From NCBI GenBank assembly GCA_963924555.1, contig OZ004598.1:2256501-2320500 (forward strand): DNA of 64,000 nucleotides, read 5' to 3'. Source of the DNA: Crambe crambe (lineage: Eukaryota; Porifera; Demospongiae; Poecilosclerida; Crambeidae). A program made the translations under genes and the position numbers. The notes under the pieces are model-generated. The model saw only the letters and a list, made by a program, of their open reading frames with translations, had not been told where the DNA came from and did not search any database. Positions 32,039 to 43,000 of the stretch are shown here, in pieces. The stretch's first letter is position 1, and every line of letters begins with the position of its first letter.

Positions 32039-34195
32039 ATGGAGAAGAAAAAGAGGAAACTGTGGAAAGACAGTGATATGAAAGCTGCATTGCAGGCTGT
32101 AGGTAATAAATCTCTTACTGTAACGCAAGCTGCATCTTCCTACAACGTCCCAAGAAAAACGCTTGATGATCGGGTCAAAGGAAAAGTTGTACATGGGACT
32201 AATCCTGGGAGAGATCCAATTCTCACTAAAGAAGAAGAGGAATATTTGTGTAACTACCTGTTCTACATGGCAGAAAGAGGCTTTCCCCTAACCCGCCGCA
32301 TGGTTATGTCGTTTGCCTGGTCTATAGCTGAGCGTGCTGGTAAAGCATCAATATTCAATCCTGAGCTTGGTCCAGGTGACCATTGGTGGCTAAATTTTCG
32401 GAAACGGAATCCAAAAGTAACTTTAAGAAAGACAGACAAGTTGGATCGAGGACGTGCTGAATGTCTGGATTTGGATGTGGTTAATGATTATTTTGAACTT
32501 TTGAAGAAAACCCTTGCTGAAAACAATCTTATGCATTCTCCGAGATGCATTTATAACTGTGATGAATCCTTTCTCCCATTGGATGGAACGAGAGAGAAGG
32601 CAGTGACCTCAGTTAAAGCAAAGCATTCGTATGCTCAGGCTCATGGAACAACCGACCACATAACATTATTGTGCGGAGCGTCTGCAGCTGGGTTAGCATT
32701 ACCACCGATGATCATATTCCCCAAGGCATTTCCTGGTGGATCTTACACATTTAAGGGTCCTGATGATGCAGTGTATGCTAAAAGCGAGAGTGGATGGGTT
32801 GATTCCGAGTTATTTTTGAGTTGGATGAATAAAGTTTTTTTGCCACATGCAGCTGCACAACGTCCTCTACTCCTAATCATTGATGGCCATAAATCCCATA
32901 TGACATTGGATCTGGTAGATGTGGCTCGTGCTAATGATGTGATTTTATTCTGTTTGCCACCTCATACGACGCATGCACTGCAACCACTTGATGTTTCTGT
33001 CTTCAAATCATTGAAAGATAATTTTTATAAATCCGTACGTGCACTGAGCTTCGTGAAGAAAAATTTTACAGTTTCGAAGCGAGATTTTGCATCTGTGGTA
33101 AAGGGTCCATTTGAGAAGTCTTTTTCCATGTCAAACATCAAAGCTGGGTTTGCTAAAACAGGGATTTTTCCATTTAATCCTGATGCCGTGGAAAAATCAA
33201 AAATGAAACCATCCGAATGCTATCAATACCTTGATACCTCTACTTCCAGTGATGGAGCAGGAGAGAGTACAGCTGGTGACGAGTCAGCAGAATCATTTAT
33301 TTTAGCACCTGTCACCCCATCACCCGTAGTATCAGATTGTCAGCAGGAAACTACGAACTTGCTAACCCCCCCAGCTTCAGATTCAAGCCAGACAGCACCT
33401 GTACCCGATAGCACTAGTGTAGCTGATACTCCAACATCGCTAACGATTACTCCTCCACAGGAAAGCTCCACCCCTCAAACACGTTCATCGGCAACCAACC
33501 CCTTAGTCAGGGCTGGTTTGGTACCAACTCACCTAGCTGATTTATTTTCTACTCCTGAAACTGAGATGCAACCTAAAAAAAGAAGGATAGTGAAAGCTCG
33601 AGTGTTGACCGAGAATGAGTACGTAGAAATGATGAAGGAGAAGGATCGTAAAGAAAAGGAAACAGAAGAGTTGAAGCAAAAGCGTAAGGAAGAGCGAGAA
33701 AAGAAACGCAAAGAAAGAGAGAAAGTGCAGGAAGAAAAACGTAAAGAGCGAGAGAGAAAAAAGGAAGAGAGGGAGAAGGCAAAGCAAGCAAAAGGCAATG
33801 GCAAGAAGCGTGCTGCTCCAACTCGTCAGAAGAGGTCAAAAGTACCAGAAGTCAACGGTAGTGAGTCTGATGGTGCTGGTTCGAGTACCTCGAAGAAGTC
33901 GAAGGCAGACAGTGCTAGCAGTGAATCTGAAGATGAAGAAGTACTGCAGCAGAAACCCAAACGTACTCGACAGCTTCCTGCTCGATTTAAAACCCAATCA
34001 GACTCAGAGAGCAGCAGTGAAAGCAGTGGTACGGAGTGTTGTATTTGTTCCAACCGAGAACCTCCATGGCCTGCATGTGCTGCAGAAAATATTTTTTGGA
34101 TTGACTGTGACAAATGTGGAGATTGGGTCCACTGTCACTGTGCTTTCGGAAGAAATGCATCTTCCAGGAGGTATATGTGCTCCAAATGTGCTTGA
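32039..34195 (+). CDS. pogo-type transposase with C-terminal PHD-like finger
   Basis: 718 residues, uninterrupted. Residues ~8-50 form a psq-type helix-turn-helix (VTQAASSYNVPRKTL), and ~60-130 look like the CENP-B-type second DNA-binding domain. The DDE_1 catalytic domain spans ~165-385 with D175 (YNCDES), D282 (LLLIIDGHKSH) and D318 (HALQPLDVSVF), i.e. a DDD triad with 35 residues between the last two. After a Ser/Thr/Pro-rich stretch comes a highly charged Lys/Glu/Arg coiled coil (~525-590), an acidic Ser-rich linker and a Cys/His-rich PHD-like finger at 667-717 (CCIC, CDKCGDWVHCHC, CSKC). It should cut and paste the surrounding element at TA; the finger may bind chromatin. Minus-strand frames across the coiled coil are codon-bias shadows. 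Confidence 0.93.
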   Translation: MEKKKRKLWKDSDMKAALQAVGNKSLTVTQAASSYNVPRKTLDDRVKGKVVHGTNPGRDPILTKEEEEYLCNYLFYMAERGFPLTRRMVMSFAWSIAERAGKASIFNPELGPGDHWWLNFRKRNPKVTLRKTDKLDRGRAECLDLDVVNDYFELLKKTLAENNLMHSPRCIYNCDESFLPLDGTREKAVTSVKAKHSYAQAHGTTDHITLLCGASAAGLALPPMIIFPKAFPGGSYTFKGPDDAVYAKSESGWVDSELFLSWMNKVFLPHAAAQRPLLLIIDGHKSHMTLDLVDVARANDVILFCLPPHTTHALQPLDVSVFKSLKDNFYKSVRALSFVKKNFTVSKRDFASVVKGPFEKSFSMSNIKAGFAKTGIFPFNPDAVEKSKMKPSECYQYLDTSTSSDGAGESTAGDESAESFILAPVTPSPVVSDCQQETTNLLTPPASDSSQTAPVPDSTSVADTPTSLTITPPQESSTPQTRSSATNPLVRAGLVPTHLADLFSTPETEMQPKKRRIVKARVLTENEYVEMMKEKDRKEKETEELKQKRKEEREKKRKEREKVQEEKRKERERKKEEREKAKQAKGNGKKRAAPTRQKRSKVPEVNGSESDGAGSSTSKKSKADSASSESEDEEVLQQKPKRTRQLPARFKTQSDSESSSESSGTECCICSNREPPWPACAAENIFWIDCDKCGDWVHCHCAFGRNASSRRYMCSKCA

Positions 34196-35091
34196 ATTCA
34201 TCATTTTGCTCACTCAAATTCTTCATTTTTCTTGCTAATACACTTTTTTTCTTGCAAATGTTGTGATTTCATCTTATTTATACACATTTTATATTGTGGC
34301 GATAATGGGTTGATCATAACTCATTATCGCCGGTTTGCATTATGCGTATTAAAAAAATAACAAAAAATTGGTAAAGTATAGCTAGCTATCAAAAATTCAG
34401 TTATTGCAGCTTTTAGTACAGGGGAACCCCCCAGTCTCGTGCCGAGTCTGCAATATTCATCGTTAGTCTGTAGGAGTGCAAAAGACCTAAAACTGGCGAT
34501 AATAGGCAAGTTTACGCTAACTAGCATGCACTTTAAAAATAACTATTAGCCATAAGGATATGTGATGTGTGTTTAATCACATCAAAGGCACCGGCTGTAA
34601 CCACTGTCTGGTATTGTATCTATAGCAACCATAGTCATAATAAGCCACAGTTTTGATAGTGCAAGCCAGCGAATTTCCAAATCTAATAATAGCTATTATA
34701 ATACAGTCAATGCCTCAAATTATTAGCTATAAGTACGTACATGTACCTTTAGCTAATGTAAATTAATTTTTATCTTCACTGTTCTTACTTGTATGAATGT
34801 TACACTAAGCTATGGTAATTTTCAGTTGTTTAACATGATAATGAAAACTTCCCAATTTATTTTTAATAATTCATTGTGTTGCAAGAAATTTTACTTTCCA
34901 CACATAGGGATATGATTATAACAGGGAGAAGAAGATTGAGAAGGCTAAAAAAAGTTGGAAAAGCTGCTCTTATCTGCTACATTGTGGTGGTAATCATGAA
35001 TGTTGTGTTTTATATTCTTGTGGGCAGTATGACCATCATCCTGATCAGTCTTGCATACACAGGAATATTATATGGCAATCATTATTATTGA

Positions 35092-35442
35092 TAATTTGGA
35101 CATTGTTAACTTTCACATTGCGGTGACATTATATTACATAGTATGGTTGTGTCATTAGATGCTTTGTATTATACCCGAACTTCTGTTTATAATAAAACAA
35201 TGATTAGCTAATAAGCTATGGTTTGCATAGCTATTCGCAGAATCATGTGTACACGTTACAGTGGCAAAAAAAATGCATCAGCAATTCATAGGCCACTACT
35301 TGTACATATGCGCTGAAAACCAAGTTTTCCTCCATAACGGCTAAAAGATTCTCGGCATTGGTGGCAATGAAAAGTAGCTACACAGCAAATTTGTGTTACA
35401 GATACTTGTAATGTCCAGAGAATTGTCTCCAAATTTGATGCT
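35092..35442. other. 3' flank of dispanin C, colinear with locus E
   Basis: The sequence from the exon-3 end to CTCCAAATTTGATGC matches 53524-53938 downstream of dispanin E. Homology stops at 35442 and resumes at about 43445 (AATTATATAGCTATAAGAGC). The DNA in between is therefore an insertion relative to E. Confidence 0.65.
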
Positions 35443-36053
35443 CGTTAGCTTGGTTGTTTGGGTTGTATCAACGTCTACCCATGCCCAGTCGTTACGCAAC
35501 CAAACCGGAAGTCAATTGAGCCCCATTGAAATTTAATTTTACCGGAAATGTCAATTCTTGCCGTAGGTGCACGGTGAATCAAAACAGCACCTCTAGAAAA
35601 CGTTTTCTTATTCCGTTACCTGTGCATTCTTGGACTTGAAATTTGTTAGCGAGGACACACAACCTTCCTAGTACACTATTAACGCACTTAATCGCTTACA
35701 ACTGCCAAAATCCACTTGCACGGGCACCAAACACGCAACATACCTGTTTTGAAAGGATGTACTAACTAGCGTGGTATAATATTTTCCGACACAGATCTAA
35801 AGCTTTACTTTCTCCAACACTATTCAGACATCCTTAGCTTACAATCATCAAAGTATGGACTTGTGCACGATCGGCAGCAGTGTACTTAGCGCGTGCAAAG
35901 TCCAGCTGCATTCACTGTGTGTATGTAGGTTGATAAGTAGGTAAACAATCCTATTACTTAGTATTTCAACTGCTGCTGAGTGTATTCTGAGGGAGAGAAG
36001 GAACAAACGAATATACATGGTAATATTTTATCATTAAAAAAGGTTATCAGTGT

Positions 36054-37720
36054 ACTAATACATATAGCTATATGCAATGACAGAGCAGACCACCAGCCTC
36101 ACAGAAGCCTGCTACCTCTGCCATGGAAAAATCCATCTGAATACGCCATCCAAGTGGAGGGTTACAGGTACATATCAAGCCTTGATGTCCCTGAAGATGG
36201 AGTAATCTGTCAAACCTGCAGAAGGGATATAACAAGGGTAGTACTTGCAGATCCTAGCCATACACCTAGGTGGCTGGTTACTTTTCCAAAAACAAGGACA
36301 TAATTGCATAAATCAGCCTTTATAGTGCCAGAGAGTTAAGGCTATTTCACCTCAAAAATCTGATCATGGCCTTAGAAGCTGATCCAGTAGTCTGGTGTAG
36401 CCGACCCTTTACCTTCCTTTTCTTGGGGGTGGGGGGAAGGAGAAAGGGTCTGGTGACTCTAGCATATACAACTTGTGTCATTTTTGAACATTACATCATG
36501 GCAATCATAAACCGTGTGCAAGTAATTTGCGTGAAAAGCAGTAGTTAGAGAAAGGAGAATTCTTGGAGAGTCTAAGAAATGGGGATCAAGTGACAAGAGC
36601 CTTGGAGTCACAACAGTGTTTGAATAGTACGTCCCATACACCTAATGCTCGCTCCCCTAGCCTCATAATGCCGTATAAGTCAATTGATCCACCTGCTGAT
36701 AACTTCTCATCTCACTTGAAACAGCTAGCTACAGCCACGATCGATCCCATCAAGGGCTTATCGAGTCGATCTTGATCCCATAGAAAACCAAGGGGCAGGG
36801 TCCAAAAAGTGGTAGAAACAAAAGTTTATGGCTATATCACATGATGAATCCAAGTGTTGTTTTTCATGCGCGACACAAGTCGTTGATGCTAGAGTCACCA
36901 GACCCTTTCTCCTTCCCCCGCCCCCAAGAAAAGGAAGGTAAAGGGTCGGCTACATCAGACTACTGATCCAGAGCTAGGCAAGCTCACACCATCAGAGTTA
37001 CCCCATGTTCTTCAGACACTGTTGGTATGTACTGGCTGTGATTATGTGTCCTTTTTCAGTGGGATAGGTAAAGCCACTTTTCTGCTTCCTTATTACTAGA
37101 AGTACTGCTTCAGGTACCTTTTTTATAACTTTAGTGTCCAAAATGGGCACAAGGCGAACCAACTAGCCACTGGCTAATACTAAAGCTGCCTAAGGGTTAC
37201 CCTTAAACTGGAAGTCAGGCTATTTGGAATTCCTACAATTAGTGGGTACGGTGTACTTCAAAAGGTTTTATTACACAATGTCCGGCCACCCACTACTCTA
37301 TGTTCAATAACCTGGGATTGTCGGTGGAAGAACAGCATCATAAATGGCTTGATGACATCCGTGGTTCAGAACAAAATTTGAAAATGGGATGACAGCCTCC
37401 AATGAAGCACTGGAAGAGATCCTGCTGGGTTCTGCACCTGTGGGGACAATACTTCAGTCACTATCATAATTATTACAGATGGTCCATAAAGAATAACTCA
37501 CTCGCTGTAGTGTGAGACACTAATGAAAACATCAAGACCATCAGGAATAGACTTGAGAGTTTGATAAGAGGTTACAGGTGTGCGAACCAATTGTAGAAAG
37601 AAGGCGAACTCTTGCTCAGCTGGATATGAATGCAGAAACTGCTGCAACACCACAGAGAGAGATCATGATGTTGATATTATGGACTTCGTTTTTTAAGATG
37701 AAATTGACTTTGAAAGTGAG
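36054..37720 (+). pseudogene. degenerate transposon-associated gene with Cys motifs
   Basis: Coding relics in shifting frames: an early piece with CYLCHGKIHL, then DVPEDGVICQTCRRDI (two CxxC pairs), a later piece with ELPHVLQTLL and CTGCDYVSFFSGIGKATFL, and a terminal piece near 37560-37700. The GCD..S...GIGK pattern occurs in mobile-element-linked proteins common in cnidarian and sponge genomes; I recall the pattern but cannot name the family. Stops and frameshifts separate all pieces. Confidence 0.45.
36381..36972. repeat. inverted repeat inside the degenerate element
   Basis: GTAGCCGACCCTTTACCTTC...GGTCTGGTGACTCTAGC (36395-36461) is repeated in reverse complement at 36888-36960 (GCTAGAGTCACCAGACCCTT...GGGTCGGCTAC). 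The arms are about 70-80 bp with a ~425-bp spacer. They may be the ends of a smaller inserted element. Confidence 0.65.
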
Positions 37721-38165
37721 GATGATAGATGGATTTATTGTAGCTCTATTATTATTATCATTCTGTAATCTCGTGGATTATATTTTTCGACACCTATACA
37801 TCTACTTTAAAATGACATATCTACTGCTAAAATAACTATCTTTAACATACCTGGTTATTGAATTGTGCACCCTTTCCAATGTTGTCCTAGAGCGCGCTTT
37901 CCAACGAGACCCAAGTACAGCTCTTTAATCCATCTAACAGAAGTTCCCCGTTAAAAACAGAGTGCCCAGCTATCTACACTCCATAAACACATAGCTTGTT
38001 TTTACAGCTTTCCTGCATAGGTACTTCAAGCGTGGCCACTGAAAACTGCTCTAAAGGAGAGTAGAGAGGCTAGAACTACCTACCACTTCTTCAACAAAAA
38101 ATTGCCCACGTGGCAAGTCAAATATGACGTCATAAAAAATTAAAATTTAAGGTTGCGTAACGACT

Positions 38166-39097
38166 GTGCCGGGCAGAGGACGCGGACGTGGCAGCAGCGG
38201 AGGGCCATCCAGACGATCAAATCGTGCCTCTACCGTTTCGGCAGTTCCAGTTACCAGGGGCCGTGGTCGAAGGCGAGGAGGCCGATCTTCAGCTTCTACG
38301 CTGTCACAGGGAGGCAACCAAGGATCTACTCTCCCGGACTCTCTCGGTGACCTGCTGGCCTTGGTGAGGAGCGAGGTGCAGCAGGCGCTCCAACAGTCAT
38401 TTTCCAACACCTCTGTCGACCAGCCTACTACCGTAGAGAGAGAGGGGCCGTCCGTAGGTGACAGCTCTAGTTCAAGGTTCGTGGGTAGCTAATTAGCACA
38501 GTTGTATAAAATTTGCGGTATGAGTGACACTGAGGTCAATTTGCTGAAATTATAAATAGCATGAGCAGTTAAGCCATATTTAGACCCATGCCACTGTCTG
38601 GCGAGGCACGCACACCAGGTTAGGATAGCAGATTAACAGGTTCATGCAAGCACCTAGTCACACTGCCTACTAAGCATAACTAAACCTGACCACAAACCTG
38701 ACTAAGCTATCCACAGTTCATCCTCCTAGCATTCACGTGGGAGCTAAAGAAGAAGAAGAAGAAGAAAAAAACAAAAACAAAAAAAAAACGCTCTTGGCTA
38801 TCAGTGCAGTACAACTATTAAGCAGGAGTTATAATATGGTGTTTGTTAGTCCTGCCTGAGCTAATTGATTTTTACAACTCATGTATTTTATCTGTAGCTT
38901 TATCCCACTGCATGCATAATGCATAATAATGATAATTATGTGCTACATTATTTATTCACATTGATCTGGACAACAATACTTTGTTCTTGTCTGTTGGTAT
39001 TATTTATTTATTTATTTATTTATTTTTGGTCAATCACACTTGTGTTCTCTCTATTATGATTATCATTTTCTCTCTCTCTTTTTCTCTCTCTCTCTCT

Positions 39098-39132
<35 letters not shown>

Positions 39133-40093
39133 ATATTTTGGGTTCTTCTCTCTTTCTTGCTACGTTCTCATGCCAGCAACTCTCAGCCTGGACACAGTAC
39201 CAACATCTGTGGCTCTAACCTCTGTTGCCCTTACTCCGGTGGCCCAGTCTGTATTTCCGAATCACCACCAACCACTTTCATCATTGCCAGCTCCAGTCAC
39301 CCACACCCAGGCTGTCCCATCCCTGTCTACAGCATTCGCTGCTGAAACTGGACTTTTACTATCCCCGTCATCGGAAGTGATTCCAATGAAACTTGTGGAC
39401 AAGATCCGCTCAGGGAAGTTTATTGAAATGAAAGAACTTCTCCAAGATAACATGTCGCTTAGGGCTCAGTTGGAGGAGCTACAGGGACCTACCTCCATGC
39501 ATATTGTTGGAGCCACCCGTCCACGCATGAGAGAGGTGTCATCGCTACCCACCTGGTGTTATTGTTTTCTTGGATATATAGCCACGTTGACAGCTGATCC
39601 AGTAACCAGAGATCAACTCGCTTATGCAAGGCTCATCATTAAGCAGGCACAAAGTCAGCCTGGCCTTAGTTGGATGGACTATGACAAGGCCTTTCGGCAA
39701 CAGATATCTGTGGACCCTGCTATGCGGTGGAATATTGTCAACCCCAGCCTGCTAGCCTCCACCATGCTTGGGCACAGGCAGACAGGGTCCACCACCTTCT
39801 GCACACTCTGTCGGGCAGTAGATCACTCACGTCCCCAGTGTGCACTAGGATTTTTAGAGGTACCACCAATCCCTCAGCGTCCCCCTGTGCCTGCTCAACG
39901 TAGATTGCGTACCACCCCCACTCCCATGTGCTTTGCGTGGAATAAGGGTGCTTGCCCATATGGCAACAGGTGCAACTTCCGACATGTGTGCTCTACCTGC
40001 TTCCTCCCCTCACACAAGTCTCTGGACTGCCCCCAAGCCCCGTCTACCTCGGCAGTGGATCGCTCTAGCTCATCCAAAAGCCGCCAGAACTGA
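38166..40093 (+). CDS. DIRS gag-like protein, probably two exons
   Basis: The first coding block (38166-~38484) is Arg/Gly-rich (GRGRGRGSSGGPSRR) with no ATG upstream in frame; it opens with GTG. The second (~39177-40093) ends with a CCCH finger (CFAWNKGACPYGNRCNFRHVC) and a following C-x2-C...H...C cluster, as in DIRS-group gag proteins. Between them lie ~690 bp ending in a strong polypyrimidine tract, a 34-base C run and GCCAG. GT at 38485 and AG at 39176 join the two blocks in phase, suggesting a spliceosomal intron. The Pro-rich frame across the C run would be intronic. Role: RNA binding and particle assembly by family analogy. Confidence 0.6.
39001..39132. repeat. TTTA microsatellite and CT/C-run tract
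   Basis: (TTTA)n at 39001-39026 is followed by TTCTCTCTCTC runs and a 34-base C run at 39099-39132. The tract immediately precedes the proposed gag intron acceptor. A similar but shorter pyrimidine/C tract with CAG at its end precedes the reverse transcriptase frame at 40232-40292. Confidence 0.75.
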
Positions 40094-40292
40094 CAACTTA
40101 GTAACACGCTTTACTTATAAGCTAGCTGGCTAACTGCTGCTTGCTTATTTACTCCATTGGATTCTATTGCTTCTTAATCATTATTAAGTTTGTTATCAAT
40201 TGTAAGGTTATATATGTTATTCTAAACTCTTGACTCTCTCTCTCTCCCTCCCCCACCACCCCCCCCCCCCCTTCATACTTTGCATACTCCAG

Positions 40293-42040
40293 ATTCTCCT
40301 TCCTTCCTCTCACTAGCTTGTGCCAACATCCTCCGGGGACAATACCGTTACACCAGTACCCTTCAAGCACTAGCGTCAGCAGTGACGCAGCAGAATATAA
40401 CACAGTGGCCTCGTTACCACACCCCAGTGCGTATTGACCTGTTGGGCCCCTACCTGGATGCACACCCAGACCAGATATATGCTGCATATGTGGCCGAAGG
40501 ACTCAGACATGGGTTCAGGATAGGTTTCCACCATGGGAAGGCACGACTCAAGCCTCATAGGAAGAACCATCCTTCCTGTCACTCCAAGCCAAGTGTTGTT
40601 AGTGAGAGAATAAAAGCTGAAGTGCTGGCAGGTCGTCTGCTAGGCCCGGTTACACCCAACTTACTCCCCGTAGTTCACGTGAGCCCCATGGGGCTTGTTC
40701 CCAAACCCCACCAGCCAGACAAGTTCCGCCTGATAGTAGACCTGTCCTCACCTGGAGACAATAGTGTCAATGATGGCATCCCCAGTGACCTTTGCTCACT
40801 GAAGTATGCATCTATAGATGATGCAGTGACCATGGTCAAAACCCTTGGTAGAGAGACCATGCTAGTAAAGATTGATCTCAAGGAGGCATATCGCCTGATT
40901 CCAGTGCACCCTGATGACTACCACCTCCTTGGTGTGACCTGGCAAGGTCACACCTATGTTGACCGGGCACTCCCTTTTGGCCTGTGCTCTGCTCCAAAAA
41001 TTTTCACTGCTTTTGCGGACTTCCTTGCGTGGGTGCTTCATCAACATGGAATAACCCATCAGCTCCATTATCTCGACGATTTTTTATTTCTGGGTGCTCC
41101 CCTTTCAGATCAGGCAGCCAGAGCCCTGGAAACCACTTGCAGAGTCTTTCATATGCTTGGCGTCCCCATTTCTACACACAAAACAGAGGGACCAGCTACT
41201 TCTCTTACTTTACTTGGCATTATAATCGATACCCACACCTTTGAATTCCACCTACCACCAGACAAACTCACCAGGCTTCAAAATCAACTTGAGTCCTGGC
41301 TCCAAAGGAAGTGCTGCCAGAAACATGAGCTAGAATCACTTCTAGGCCACCTGTCCCATGCAGCCACAGTAACGAGGCATGGAAGAACCTTCCTTCGTCA
41401 GTTATTCACCCTGCTCTCTCATGCACGCAAAAGTCACCACTTCATTCACCTCACATCTGGGGCCCGAGCTGACCTCCTCTGGTGGAAAGTCTTTCTTCAA
41501 GACTGGAATGGCTTATCTTTTTCCCCGCAAATAATCCCCTCCATTTATGTTATATCTGATGCATCAGGCTCCTTTGGGTGTGGTGCCTTCTCTCTGGACC
41601 ATGGTTGGTTTCAACTCAGGTGGCCTGAGAGCTGGAATGCAGTAAATATTGCAGCAAAAGAGCTAGTCCCAGTTGTGCTTGCTGCATCACTCTGGGGTCC
41701 TGGCTGGCACAGACAATGTGTCTGCTTCCAATCAGACAACATGGCCGTTGTGCAGATCCTCCGAAGCCGCACTTCTCGTGACCCTCTCCTCATGCATCTT
41801 CTCCGCTGCCTAGTTTTTCTATGTAGCTGTGTACCACTTTGAGTTCAGATCTGAACACCTACCTGGCTCACACAATTTAGCTGCTGATGCCATCTCGCGC
41901 AACAACCTTACCTTGTTCTTTTCTATTGTCCCTCAGATCCAGCAAGTGTCCATCCCTCAGTCTGTCCGGGATCTTCTGGTGGAGACCAGACCCAATTGGG
42001 GATCACGCGAGTGGACGACATCATTCAGGAACTGCTTGAC
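40293..42040 (+). pseudogene. DIRS reverse transcriptase-RNase H, frameshifted
   Basis: The main frame runs 40280-41842 and shows the reverse transcriptase palm (LVKIDLKEAYRLIPVHPDDY, LPFGLCSAPKIF) and the catalytic YLDD at 41069-41080. RNase H follows with its acidic residues (VISDASGS, AAKELVP, QSDNMAV). The frame then stops early. The last RNase H part (HLPGSHNLAADAISRNN) lies in another frame from about 41817, consistent with a one-base change in the T-run at 41814-41818. It returns to the first frame near 42040 where the recombinase begins. The region opens just after TACTCCAG, so its true start may come from splicing; no ATG lies at the frame start. Confidence 0.8.
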
Positions 42041-42997
42041 CATGGAATCTCTAGGACCACCCACGCAGTCTATCAGTCGGGATGGCGTCAATACACTAGG
42101 TTCTGCAGCCAGACTGCACTAACCCCACTCCCACTCTCAGAACAAAATCTCTGCCGCTTTGCTGCCATATTGTCCCAGACAGTAGCCTGGAAGACAATTA
42201 GAATCTACCTCAGTGCTCTTCGCTATTTTCAAATCCGTGCTGGCCTACCAGATCCCTCCTTGTCCTCCTTCCCTCAACTTAATTATGTACTCAAAGGAAT
42301 ACACAGATCAAAACCTGACCACCAACAAAAACATCGACTCCCAATCACCATCCGTTTGCTCATACCACTTCATGAAGTGTGGTCAAAGCCCCCAGTGCTT
42401 TACAACAGTGTCATGTTGTGGGCAGCATGCTGCCTTGGTTTCTTTGGGTTCCTCCAGGCTGGCGAATTCACCTGCACAGGATCAGATGCTGCAAACTTCC
42501 CATTGTCACCTAGTGATATCACGGTAGACTCTCGAGACAACCCACAACAGATAATAGTCCACTTACGTTACAGTAAGACAGATCCTTTTGGTGTAGGGTG
42601 CTATATATACCTTGGACGTACTAACACGGTCCCTTGTCCAGTGACAGCAATCCTAAGGTACCTCAGTCTACGTTCTCCATCTCAGGGACCTCTCTTTATC
42701 TTCCAGGACGGCACACCACTAACAAGGGCCTCCCTTGTATCACACCTTCGAGCAGCTCTGGCACAAGCTGGAGTCTACTCAAGTGGCTATTCAGGTCATA
42801 GCTTCCGGATTGGTGCTGCAACAGCGGCAGCACAGGCAGGCTATGCTGACTCCTTTATTCAAACTCTTGGAAGATGGAAATCTAATGCTTTCCTTTCATA
42901 CATCCGAACAGCGCCATCCGAGTTAGTTACTGTTGCATCTACACTAGCCAGACAGGGACAGTATGCAAGCACGCACCCTCCACCAATGTTGGATTAA
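41996..42997 (+). CDS. DIRS tyrosine recombinase
   Basis: About 333 residues counted from 41996 (a TTG; the real translation probably runs on from the upstream polyprotein). The N-terminal core-binding region (HAVYQSGWRQYTRFC) is followed by the catalytic domain with H268-S-F-R271 (GHSFRIGAATAAAQAG), GRW and the nucleophile Tyr302 (SNAFLSYIR). At residue 154, in GFFGFLQAGEF, the position where the family's first catalytic Arg is expected reads Gln, which should abolish strand cleavage. This enzyme would insert the circular DNA intermediate without a target duplication. Confidence 0.8.
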   Translation: MGITRVDDIIQELLDHGISRTTHAVYQSGWRQYTRFCSQTALTPLPLSEQNLCRFAAILSQTVAWKTIRIYLSALRYFQIRAGLPDPSLSSFPQLNYVLKGIHRSKPDHQQKHRLPITIRLLIPLHEVWSKPPVLYNSVMLWAACCLGFFGFLQAGEFTCTGSDAANFPLSPSDITVDSRDNPQQIIVHLRYSKTDPFGVGCYIYLGRTNTVPCPVTAILRYLSLRSPSQGPLFIFQDGTPLTRASLVSHLRAALAQAGVYSSGYSGHSFRIGAATAAAQAGYADSFIQTLGRWKSNAFLSYIRTAPSELVTVASTLARQGQYASTHPPPMLD

Positions 42998-43000
42998 TGA

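Larger units (their letters stand above)
31590..34517 (+). mobile_element. complete pogo-type DNA transposon, 2,928 bp
   Basis: Terminal inverted repeats of 24 bp (GCGTAAACTTGCCAATTATC then GCCA on the left) differ at one position. TA flanks each side (31588-31589, 34518-34519). Dispanin E preserves the empty site: ATCCACCATTATAACTAGCA near 51859 equals the two flanks joined with a single TA. Subterminal copies of the ATTATCGCC core lie at 31631 and 34296-34332. One long intact transposase gene is inside. Near-identical ends and an intact gene indicate recent activity. Confidence 0.93.
31258..35091 (+). pseudogene. dispanin/CD225 copy C, chimeric and split by a transposon
   Basis: Only the second half of exon 2 is recognisable (about 31345-31491: NPKEVLPANDHLFLTLALM through the first helix). 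It is fused upstream to unrelated sequence (MATWPLYQAQSLNTCPKSAL), with no 10-codon first exon or N-terminal leader. Exon 3 lies at 34908-35091 but has seven A where working copies have six, shifting the frame within the basic loop. The 2.9-kb pogo element 31590-34517 sits in the intron between them. Flanking text is nearly identical to locus E, so C is a recent broken sister of E. Confidence 0.75.
38150..43000 (+). mobile_element. DIRS-type tyrosine-recombinase retrotransposon, degenerate
   Basis: Gene order gag, then reverse transcriptase-RNase H, then tyrosine recombinase on one strand, without an aspartic protease or DDE integrase, is diagnostic of the DIRS order. Outer ends could not be fixed: no inverted terminal repeats or split direct repeats were recognised by eye, so these limits mark only the coding core. 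Two frameshifts and a changed recombinase residue indicate an inactive copy. Confidence 0.85.

Noticed and set aside
33529..33839. Long minus-strand frames opposite the transposase
   Set aside because: They mirror the Lys/Glu/Arg-rich coiled coil of the plus-strand transposase, are low-complexity, and have no domain or start context.
39040..39345. Pro-rich frame across the C run in the DIRS element
   Set aside because: It reads through a 34-base homopolymer likely to be intronic; the CCCH-finger frame is the coding one.
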